From: Nereida sp965655635
GTDB taxonomy: Bacteria; Pseudomonadota; Alphaproteobacteria; Rhodobacterales; Rhodobacteraceae
Length of the DNA: 13,128 nucleotides
Direction of reading: 5' to 3'
NCBI RefSeq assembly: GCF_965655635.1
Contig: NZ_CBFHHE010000041.1
Location: forward strand, 1-13,128
Positions 7,079 to 13,128 of this stretch are shown one piece after another; the first letter of the stretch is position 1, and every line of letters begins with the position of its first letter. The translations under genes were made by a program, and so were the position numbers. Below the pieces are notes generated by a model. The model worked only from the letters and a program-made list of their open reading frames with translations, was not told where the DNA came from and did not search any database.

Positions 7079-7134
7079 CGCCGCACCCTACTTTTTCTTT
7101 TGTTTATAAATATCCAAGCCCAACGGCTCACAGT
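7079..7134 (-). other. AT-rich spacer between mraY and murD
   Basis: A 56-base gap with a clearly AT-rich block at 7091-7113, unlike its GC-richer surroundings. On the minus strand it reads TATTTATAAAC, which contains -10-like hexamers (TATTTA, TATAAA). No TTGACA-like box is seen 16-18 bases upstream, so a promoter for murD is only a possibility. No terminator is seen. Confidence 0.3.
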
Positions 7135-8217
7135 TTACCGTACTTTGAGCGTGGCCAGACCGATCATCGCGAGAATGAGTGAGATAATCCAGAACCGGAT
7201 AACGATCTGTGGCTCGGCCCACCCTTTCTTCTCATAGTGGTGATGGATAGGCGCCATCAAGAAAACCCTTTTGCCGGTCCGCTTGAAGTAAAGCACCTGA
7301 ATAATCACTGAAAGCGCCTCAACCACGAATAGCCCACCCACAATACCAAGAACCAGCTCGTGCTTTGTGGCCACCGCAATCGCGCCGAGCGCACCGCCAA
7401 GCGCAAGCGAACCTGTGTCCCCCATGAACACCGCCGCAGGAGGGGCATTGTACCAAAGAAAGCCAAGCCCGCCGCCAAACAGCGCTGCACTAAAAATCAA
7501 AATTTCACCTGTGCCCGGCACATAATGCACATCGAGATATTCGGTGAAATCCACGCGGCCTACCGCGTAGGCAATCACACCCAAAGTACCAGCAGCAATC
7601 ATCACAGGCATGATCGCCAAACCGTCCAAACCGTCCGTCAGGTTTACCGCGTTTGCGGAGCCGACGATGACAATCATCGCAAACGGTACAAAGAAAAAGC
7701 CCATGTTAATCAGCGCATCTTTGAAAATCGGCAGCGCCAGTTGATTGGCCAATTGGTCCGGATGCACCTGACTGGCCCAAAAACCAGCAATACCCGCAAT
7801 GACAAAGCCCAACAAAAGCCGCACGCGGCCACTGACCCCGTCGGTGTTTTGCTTTGAGACTTTGGCATAGTCATCCGCAAAGCCGATCGCCCCAAACGTC
7901 ATCGTGACGAACAAAACCAGCCAGACGAAATGATTGTCCCACCGCGCCCAAACCAGCGTTGAAAACAGAACGGCCGACAAAATAAGCAAGCCCCCCATCG
8001 TGGGTGTGCCCGCTTTGACAAAGTGACCTTGTGGGCCATCTTCACGGATCGGCTGGCCCTTGCCTTGTTTGCGGCGCAACACGTTGATGAGGGTCGGCCC
8101 AAACACAAACCCAAAAATCAGCGCTGTTAGAAACGCCCCACCTGCGCGAAAAGTAATATAGCGAAACAGGTTAAAAAAATCGCCCCCGTCAGAAAGCTCG
8201 GTCAGCCAATACAGCAT
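7135..8217 (-). CDS. mraY: phospho-N-acetylmuramoyl-pentapeptide transferase MraY
   Basis: A 360-residue polytopic inner-membrane enzyme with about ten hydrophobic segments. It transfers phospho-MurNAc-pentapeptide from the UDP carrier to undecaprenyl phosphate, forming lipid I. Family motifs on the cytoplasmic side are GTPTMGG (70-76), GFADDYAKV with the DD pair at 115-116, NAVNLTDGLDGL (189-200), MGDTGSLALGG (265-275) with the catalytic-site aspartate, and the basic IHHHYEKKGW (324-333). These are the magnesium and substrate residues known in MraY structures, and all are present. Length and motif spacing are typical. It starts 30 bases after the murF stop with a GGGGA ribosome binding site about 11 bases upstream. 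Its position between murF and murD is the usual dcw order. Confidence 0.98.
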   Translation of the reverse strand: MLYWLTELSDGGDFFNLFRYITFRAGGAFLTALIFGFVFGPTLINVLRRKQGKGQPIREDGPQGHFVKAGTPTMGGLLILSAVLFSTLVWARWDNHFVWLVLFVTMTFGAIGFADDYAKVSKQNTDGVSGRVRLLLGFVIAGIAGFWASQVHPDQLANQLALPIFKDALINMGFFFVPFAMIVIVGSANAVNLTDGLDGLAIMPVMIAAGTLGVIAYAVGRVDFTEYLDVHYVPGTGEILIFSAALFGGGLGFLWYNAPPAAVFMGDTGSLALGGALGAIAVATKHELVLGIVGGLFVVEALSVIIQVLYFKRTGKRVFLMAPIHHHYEKKGWAEPQIVIRFWIISLILAMIGLATLKVR

Positions 8218-8247
8218 TTTGTGGTCGTCCCCGTTCTTCGTCAGGAT

Positions 8248-9690
8248 TCAGGTGATACTGGTAGTGCTTTGACCCAATTTACGCAAGGCATCAACGACCT
8301 GAGTGACACCGCTGCCCAATGAGCCTTTGACCAAAACCACATCACCGGCATCGACAATATGGCTCACTTCGGCAACAAGTTCTTCAGCCGTTTCGTACCA
8401 CCGCCCGCGCTGTGGTGCCCCAAGAGCATCATAGAGCGCCTTCATGCGCGGTCCGACACAATGCACTTTGCTAACGGAGGCCAAATTTGGATCTTGGGCA
8501 ACACTTGCGTGGATGGCCATTTCATCGCTGCCTAACTCAAGCATATCGCCCAAGATTGCGATGCGTCTGCCTGAGCTGACCCGCCCAAGATTATCTTGCG
8601 GCTCTGCACTACTGAGCACGGCCAAGGCCGCTGCAAGGGACGCAGGGTTGGCGTTATAAGCATCATCAATTAGGTCGATCACAGCATCCGTCTCAACAAC
8701 ATCAAGCACAATCCGCTCGCGCATGCCGCGCCCCGCAGGCGGCTGCCAGCGCGCCATATCGATCGCTGCACGGCCCAGATCACCGCCTAGCGCATCCACA
8801 ACCGCCAATGCACCAAGCGCGTTCATCGCAAAATGCGTGCCTGCAGACATCACTTTAAACAAAATGTCTTCTGCGCCCGTGTCTGTTTCAATGCGGGCTT
8901 CAACAATAGTGAGGTCATTCAAAACGCGGGCGGAACGCAGTTGGTAGGCGGATGACATTTCGCCAAAAAGCCGCATCTCGCAGCCCGATTTGAGCGCATG
9001 GTTCTGTAAAATTTCACTCGTCGCGATATCAGCGTTTAGTACAGCAACGCCGCCTGCGACAAGCCCATCCATGATTGAAGCCTTTTCACGCGCGATGCCT
9101 TCGATGTTTTCAAAAGCCTCAAGATGCGCAGGCGCGACCGTTGTCACCATAGCCACATGGGGGCGGGTCAACTTGGATAACGGCGCAATCTCACCGGGAT
9201 GGTTCATCCCCATCTCAATTACGGCAAACTGTGTATCCGCAGGCATTCGTGCCAATGTCAGCGGCACGCCCCAGTGATTGTTGTAACTAGCCACAGACGC
9301 ATGGGTACGTCCTTGGGCAGACAACACATCGCGAAGCATTTCTTTGGTAGAGGTTTTGCCGACGCTGCCCGTGACACCAACAGCTTTGGCGTCGGTTCGT
9401 GCGCGGGCGGCTACTGCCAACCGCTCAAGCGCGGTCAACACATCATCAACAATCAAAAGTGGCGCATCGATTGGCAAGCCGTCAGGTACACGCGAAACCA
9501 TCGCAGCACCCGCGCCGGCCTCAAAGGCTGCTGCCACAAAATCATGCCCGTCGCGTACGTCTTTCAGCGCAACGAATAAATCGCCGGCAGCAATGGTGCG
9601 CGTGTCAATGCTGATGCCATCTACGGCCCAGCTTCCTTGGGCGACCCCACCTGTGGCTTCAACCGCTTGTGCACTGGTCCATAAGCTCAT
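8248..9690 (-). CDS. murF: UDP-N-acetylmuramoyl-tripeptide--D-alanyl-D-alanine ligase MurF
   Basis: A 480-residue cytoplasmic ligase that joins D-Ala-D-Ala to the UDP-MurNAc-tripeptide, completing the pentapeptide. Seen: the N-terminal SIDTRTIAAGDLFVAL segment typical of MurE/MurF (27-42), P-loop GSVGKTSTKE (108-117), SYNNHWGVPLTLARMP (135-150), IEMGMNHPGEI (158-168), REKASI (201-206), and the C-terminal YNANPAS and LGDMLELG motifs. YNNHWGVP and MGMNHPGEI are diagnostic of MurF. I chose the ATG at 9688-9690, one base after the murE TGA, with purine-rich GGATGGGATGG upstream. A frame from 9801 would add 37 residues that lie inside murE and look non-coding. Translation is probably coupled to murE. 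Confidence 0.97.
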   Translation of the reverse strand: MSLWTSAQAVEATGGVAQGSWAVDGISIDTRTIAAGDLFVALKDVRDGHDFVAAAFEAGAGAAMVSRVPDGLPIDAPLLIVDDVLTALERLAVAARARTDAKAVGVTGSVGKTSTKEMLRDVLSAQGRTHASVASYNNHWGVPLTLARMPADTQFAVIEMGMNHPGEIAPLSKLTRPHVAMVTTVAPAHLEAFENIEGIAREKASIMDGLVAGGVAVLNADIATSEILQNHALKSGCEMRLFGEMSSAYQLRSARVLNDLTIVEARIETDTGAEDILFKVMSAGTHFAMNALGALAVVDALGGDLGRAAIDMARWQPPAGRGMRERIVLDVVETDAVIDLIDDAYNANPASLAAALAVLSSAEPQDNLGRVSSGRRIAILGDMLELGSDEMAIHASVAQDPNLASVSKVHCVGPRMKALYDALGAPQRGRWYETAEELVAEVSHIVDAGDVVLVKGSLGSGVTQVVDALRKLGQSTTSIT

Positions 9691-9691
9691 C

Positions 9692-11161
9692 TCACACCAT
9701 CCCATCCAAAGCGGCCACTGAAATGCTGGCCTGTTCCACGTCATCAAATGGCAAAACATCCGCACCAATAATTTGACCCGTCTCGTGACCTTTGCCCGCA
9801 ATCAAAAGAGCGTCACCCTCTTCCAGCATATCGACGCCGCGAAGAATTGCTTCTGCCCTATCGGCCACGTTGATCGCATCTGGACATCCTTCCGTGACTG
9901 CTGCGCGGATCGCTGCAGGGTCTTCGGAGCGCGGGTTGTCATCAGTCACAATCACTACATCCGCAGCCGCGGCCGCAGCGGCACCCATCAAAGGGCGTTT
10001 GGCGGTATCACGGTCACCGCCGGCCCCAATGACAGCAACCAGTTTGCCAATAATGTGCCCACGCAGCGAAGCAATAGCCGATCGTACTGCATCAGGCGTA
10101 TGCGCGTAATCTACGAAAACCGCTGCGCCGTTCTGGCGGGTTGCGGCCAGCTCCATGCGGCCACGCACGGTTTTGAGATGCGCAAGACTGTCAAATACTT
10201 CATCCGCCGCGCCACCTGCGGCAATGACCATGCCTGCCGCAACAAGGGCGTTCTCTGCTTGAAACTGCCCCATGACGTTCAGGCGCAGCGTCCGTGCTTT
10301 GCCTTGCCACGCGATCCGTAGTGTCTGGCCTGTAGCATCAAGACGGTGATCCAATATGTGCAGGTCCGCGTCCTCGGGTTTGCCGACGATTATCACATCA
10401 AGATCACGGGCGACGCAAAGCTGCTTAACGCGCGGCCCCATTGCATCGTCAATATTAATAACTGCTGTGCCGTCTTCGACCAAAATGCGCTCGAAAAGAC
10501 CCATCTTGGCAGCGAAATACGCCTCAAACGTTTCATGGTAGTCCAGATGATCTTGGGTGAAATTCGTAAAGCCCGCCACTTTGATATGGCACCCGTCCAG
10601 CCTGTGCTGATCCAGCCCGTGCGATGACGCCTCCATGGCCGCATATGCCACACCGTTGTGCGTGGCCTCAGCCAAAGCCGCGTGCAGCGTAATGGGATCT
10701 GGCGTCGTATGCGCCAGCGGTGCGGTCCAGTGCCCCTCAACGCCGGTTGTTCCAAGGTTGACCGCGGGCTTGCCCATCTCTTCCCAAATCATCCGCACAA
10801 AAGTGGCGACAGATGTTTTGCCATTGGTGCCCGTCACAGCCACCATAGTCTCGGGCTGGGCGCCGAACCAAAGGGACGTGGCGCGCGCAAACGTTTGGCG
10901 CGGCTCATCTGCTATGATCAGCACAGCAGCAGAGGCGGTCAGCTCTTTCTTGGCGATCTCCGCACCCTCAGGGTCAGTCAAAATCGCCGCAGCCCCTTGG
11001 CGCAGCGCATATTGGATAAAGCTGGCCCCGTGAACTTGTGCACCAGCAAAAGCCGCAAACAAAAAGCCAGCTTCCACGACGCGGCTATCTAAAGCCACCC
11101 CCGTGATGGCAACGTCCCGCGCCGCTGTCAGCCCAAGTTGCGAAAGTGTTTTTATCTTCAT
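9692..11161 (-). CDS. murE: UDP-N-acetylmuramoyl-L-alanyl-D-glutamate--2,6-diaminopimelate ligase MurE
   Basis: A 489-residue cytoplasmic ligase that adds the third stem-peptide residue. The DNPRSEDP motif (408-415) is the known signature for meso-diaminopimelate; lysine-type enzymes have a different residue there. Other motifs are P-loop GTNGKTS (111-117), TTPDP (152-156), MEASSHGLDQHR (176-187), NFTQDHLDYH (200-209), DYAHTPD (351-357) and GKGHE (456-460). I chose the ATG at 11159-11161 (MKIKTLSQLGL). The frame also opens at a TTG three codons earlier (11168-11170), but the GAGGAG ribosome binding site is only 2 bases from that TTG and 11 from the ATG. An alanine-rich run precedes the DDNPR motif and is ordinary for high-GC relatives. 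It follows ftsI by 74 bases and runs 1 base short of murF. Confidence 0.97.
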   Translation of the reverse strand: MKIKTLSQLGLTAARDVAITGVALDSRVVEAGFLFAAFAGAQVHGASFIQYALRQGAAAILTDPEGAEIAKKELTASAAVLIIADEPRQTFARATSLWFGAQPETMVAVTGTNGKTSVATFVRMIWEEMGKPAVNLGTTGVEGHWTAPLAHTTPDPITLHAALAEATHNGVAYAAMEASSHGLDQHRLDGCHIKVAGFTNFTQDHLDYHETFEAYFAAKMGLFERILVEDGTAVINIDDAMGPRVKQLCVARDLDVIIVGKPEDADLHILDHRLDATGQTLRIAWQGKARTLRLNVMGQFQAENALVAAGMVIAAGGAADEVFDSLAHLKTVRGRMELAATRQNGAAVFVDYAHTPDAVRSAIASLRGHIIGKLVAVIGAGGDRDTAKRPLMGAAAAAAADVVIVTDDNPRSEDPAAIRAAVTEGCPDAINVADRAEAILRGVDMLEEGDALLIAGKGHETGQIIGADVLPFDDVEQASISVAALDGMV

Positions 11162-11172
11162 TTCTGCCAATG

Positions 11173-11178
11173 CTCCTC
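11173..11178 (-). promoter_or_regulatory. ribosome binding site of murE
   Basis: GAGGAG on the minus strand, the clearest Shine-Dalgarno sequence in the window. It is 11 bases from the ATG at 11159-11161 and 2 bases from an in-frame TTG, so it supports the ATG start. Confidence 0.7.
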
Positions 11179-11235
11179 AGAAACACACCCAGTGATGCCC
11201 CACCCTGACAGCCGCATGTTGCTGCCGCGAAGGCC
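11179..11235. other. spacer between ftsI and murE
   Basis: Remainder of the 74-base gap between ftsI and murE, upstream of the murE ribosome binding site. No open frame, promoter or strong hairpin was recognised; the best pairing is a weak GGCAGC/GCTGTC match. Confidence 0.4.
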
Positions 11236-13029
11236 CTACTGTGAGGTCAGTGTTACACGCGCAAGGGTAGCAGGTTCAACAGTTGGGCGCAGGTCCAAAA
11301 GCGGTGCCACACGCCGGATCATTTCAGCGGTCACCGGCACCGCAGTCCATCCTGCCGAGCGACGCATCCGACCCAGCCCCATGATCTCCGGTTCATCCAA
11401 TGTCACAATTAAAACGTACGTTGGATCATGGCTTGGGAACATTGTCGCAAAAGTCGCAATGACGCGGTCCTCATAATATCCGCCCGTTGGTTTTGGCTTG
11501 TCTGCCGTACCTGTTTTACCGGCAACTGAATACCCTGGCACATCGCCAAAGCTTGCGGTGCCATCTGTGACCACAGCGCGCAGCATTTTTTGCGCCTCGC
11601 GTGCTGCCTCGGGCGACATGACGCGGGGGCCAAGCGGCACTGTGCCGTCTTGCTTCAACAGTGTTGGCGTGACCGCAGTGCCGCCATTCGCGATGGCTGC
11701 ATAGCCCGCCGCAAGCTGCACGGGCGAGGTAGACAAGCCGTGGCCGTAACTGATGGTCACGGTGCTCAACTCGGTCCAATTGGAGGGTAGCAAAGGCGTG
11801 CCACGCTCAACAGTTTCAACGGGTGCGGCCTCAAAAAAGCCCAAGGATTTAAGGAACTCTTGCTGACGCTCTGCGCCGATCTCAAGCGCCAAGCGTCCAG
11901 TGCCGCGGTTCGAAGACTTCACTATGATGTCTGACACGCTGAGCTTGCCGTAGTTTTTGTTCTCAAACTCACCGATAGAACGCCGTCCAACACGCATCGG
12001 ACCATTCGTATCAATGATGGTCTCGGCATCCGCGATATCCAGATCAACAGCTTGTGCGGCCGTGAAAATCTTGAACGTCGAGCCAAGCTCGTACACACCC
12101 TGCAACGCGCGGTTGAAAAGTGGGCTGTCGCTTTGGTCTTTGTCTTTGTCAGCAACGGTCAAGGGACGCGGGCGGTTGTTGGGATCAAAATCAGGTAGGC
12201 TAACGACGCTGATCACCTCGCCGGATTTTGCGTCCATCAATACCGATGACGCGCCTTTGGCGTTCATGATCTTCATACCGTTGAACAATACTTCTTCGGA
12301 TGCTGCCTGCACCGTCAGGTCAAGCGACAACTCAAGCGGCTCATGGGCTTTGGCAGGGTCGCGTAGACGGTCATCGAAGAACTTTTCAACACCTGCAACA
12401 CCCAATACTTCTGCACTACTTACGCCCTGTTCACCAAAGCGTGTGCCACCCAAGATATGCGCCGCAATCGCGCCGTTGGGGTAAAGACGCATCTCACGCG
12501 GCCCGAACAGCAACCCTGGGTCACCAATGTCATGCGCGGCTTGCTTTTGCTCAGGACTAAGCCGTTTTTTAACCCACGCAAACTTGCGATTGCCGCCAAG
12601 TTCCTTGCGCAGTTTTTGCTCGTTCAGATCAGGGAATATCTCAAGCAACTTTGCAATTGTGCCGTCCTTATCAATCATCTGATGAGGATGCGCATACAGC
12701 GAATACGTATCGTGATTTGTCGCTAAAATGCGGCCACGACGGTCAAGAATGTCTGCGCGGTTTGATCGGATTTGCACGTTCATCGCAGAGCTGCGCGGCT
12801 CCGCCAAATCCGAGGCAGACAGTGTCGCCATGCGCCCACCTACAGCACCGAATGCGGTCAAAAAGAACAGCCCCAAGACCACCAAGCTACCCTCTGCACG
12901 GCGGCGGGACTGATCGCGCATTTCTTCGTGACGCTTACGTTTGTTGTCACGCTCGATCGCATCAGGATTTTCGCCGCTTTCGCGGGCTTTCAAAATACGA
13001 GCAAGGGGGCGAAGTGGCGTGCGGATCAT
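11236..13029 (-). CDS. ftsI: septal peptidoglycan transpeptidase FtsI (PBP3, class B penicillin-binding protein)
   Basis: A 597-residue bitopic inner-membrane protein that cross-links septal peptidoglycan in the FtsWI complex. Seen in order: a highly charged cytoplasmic N-terminus (1-47), one transmembrane helix (about 48-66), the class B N-terminal pedestal domain starting with RADILDRRGRILA (91-103), and a transpeptidase domain with all three penicilloyl-serine motifs. These are STFK (317-320, nucleophile S317), SSN (372-374) and KTGTA (505-509). No PASTA domains are present, as expected in a Gram-negative type. The ATG overlaps the ftsL stop by 4 bases (ATGA) with GGGGAC about 7 bases upstream, so translation is probably coupled to ftsL. 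The dcw position between ftsL and murE separates it from PBP2/MrdA, which pairs with RodA. Confidence 0.98.
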   Translation of the reverse strand: MIRTPLRPLARILKARESGENPDAIERDNKRKRHEEMRDQSRRRAEGSLVVLGLFFLTAFGAVGGRMATLSASDLAEPRSSAMNVQIRSNRADILDRRGRILATNHDTYSLYAHPHQMIDKDGTIAKLLEIFPDLNEQKLRKELGGNRKFAWVKKRLSPEQKQAAHDIGDPGLLFGPREMRLYPNGAIAAHILGGTRFGEQGVSSAEVLGVAGVEKFFDDRLRDPAKAHEPLELSLDLTVQAASEEVLFNGMKIMNAKGASSVLMDAKSGEVISVVSLPDFDPNNRPRPLTVADKDKDQSDSPLFNRALQGVYELGSTFKIFTAAQAVDLDIADAETIIDTNGPMRVGRRSIGEFENKNYGKLSVSDIIVKSSNRGTGRLALEIGAERQQEFLKSLGFFEAAPVETVERGTPLLPSNWTELSTVTISYGHGLSTSPVQLAAGYAAIANGGTAVTPTLLKQDGTVPLGPRVMSPEAAREAQKMLRAVVTDGTASFGDVPGYSVAGKTGTADKPKPTGGYYEDRVIATFATMFPSHDPTYVLIVTLDEPEIMGLGRMRRSAGWTAVPVTAEMIRRVAPLLDLRPTVEPATLARVTLTSQ

Positions 13030-13128
13030 TGTGCGTCCCCAAGTGTCGCATTTGTATCAACCGCGCCCGTGATCAACCCAAGCGGCGCAACAACTGAAGG
13101 GTAACTGATCTGGTCAACACGGCCAAAT
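13026..13128 (-). CDS. ftsL: cell division protein FtsL, C-terminal end (cut by window edge)
   Basis: The last 33 codons of a minus-strand frame that ends in TGA at 13026-13028, overlapping the ftsI ATG by 4 bases. The visible residues begin FGRVDQISYPSVVAPLG and continue to a polar tail ending GDAQ. A C-terminus with an (F)GR/QVDQI-YP motif is typical of Rhodobacteraceae FtsL, and ftsL directly before ftsI is the normal dcw order. FtsL is a small bitopic protein that, with FtsB and FtsQ, activates FtsWI. The transmembrane helix and coiled coil lie outside the window. The assignment rests on position and this short motif. Confidence 0.8.
   Translation of the reverse strand, partial: FGRVDQISYPSVVAPLGLITGAVDTNATLGDAQ

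Noticed and set aside
6542..7237. Plus-strand open frame of 231 codons
   Set aside because: It covers the antisense of murD and the start of the mraY end. murD has all catalytic motifs, and the antisense product shows no known motif and no ribosome binding site.
7360..7857. Plus-strand open frame of 165 codons antisense to mraY
   Set aside because: The His/Arg/Gln-rich product is what antisense reading of a membrane protein gene gives; mraY itself is intact.
9691..9801. 37-codon N-terminal extension of murF
   Set aside because: It overlaps the 3' end of murE in another frame, is tryptophan/arginine-rich without family similarity, and the ATG at 9688-9690 is well placed right after the murE stop.
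9961..9985. GC-rich, partly palindromic run containing GCGGCCGC
   Set aside because: It encodes the alanine run in MurE; the symmetry follows from repeated alanine codons and needs no other explanation.
1..13128. Possible mobile element, defence system, CRISPR array or RNA gene
   Set aside because: Scanning found no transposase, integrase, repeat array, tRNA- or rRNA-like sequence. Nearly every base is assigned to conserved wall-synthesis or division genes.

Overview
This window is a nearly complete peptidoglycan synthesis and cell division (dcw) cluster, read almost entirely on the minus strand. It most likely comes from an alphaproteobacterium of the Rhodobacterales (roseobacter type). The evidence is the alphaproteobacterial gene order, small DUF2484-like membrane proteins between murC and murB, an FtsL C-terminus of the Rhodobacteraceae kind (GRVDQISYPS), and a MurE with the DNPR signature of meso-diaminopimelate ligases, which fits a Gram-negative wall. 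Genus cannot be fixed from the sequence.

Layout, in minus-strand transcription order from right to left: the 3' end of ftsL (13026-13128, cut by the window edge), ftsI (transpeptidase PBP3), murE, murF, mraY and murD. Next comes one gene on the opposite strand, an HI0933/YhiN/BaiN-family FAD oxidoreductase (4488-5666). The minus strand resumes with ftsW, murG, murC, two tandem small membrane proteins of DUF2484 type, and the 5' end of murB (1-129, cut by the window edge). Gaps between genes are very short. Four junctions are 4-bp ATGA stop/start overlaps (ftsL/ftsI, murC/DUF, DUF/DUF, DUF/murB) and murE/murF is separated by 1 base. No stretch over 300 bases lacks a gene. No RNA genes, mobile elements, CRISPR arrays or attachment sites were seen.

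How the genes work together: MurB (with MurA, encoded elsewhere) makes UDP-MurNAc. MurC, MurD, MurE and MurF then add L-Ala, D-Glu, meso-DAP and D-Ala-D-Ala in turn. MraY loads the product onto undecaprenyl phosphate (lipid I) and MurG adds GlcNAc (lipid II). The SEDS protein FtsW polymerises glycan at the septum, FtsI cross-links it, and FtsL is part of the complex that activates FtsWI.

The window is mainly a conserved housekeeping region. I do not see a convincing undescribed system. The points that merit a second look are the antisense flavoprotein gene that splits the cluster between murD and ftsW, and the duplicated small membrane protein pair translationally coupled to murC and murB.
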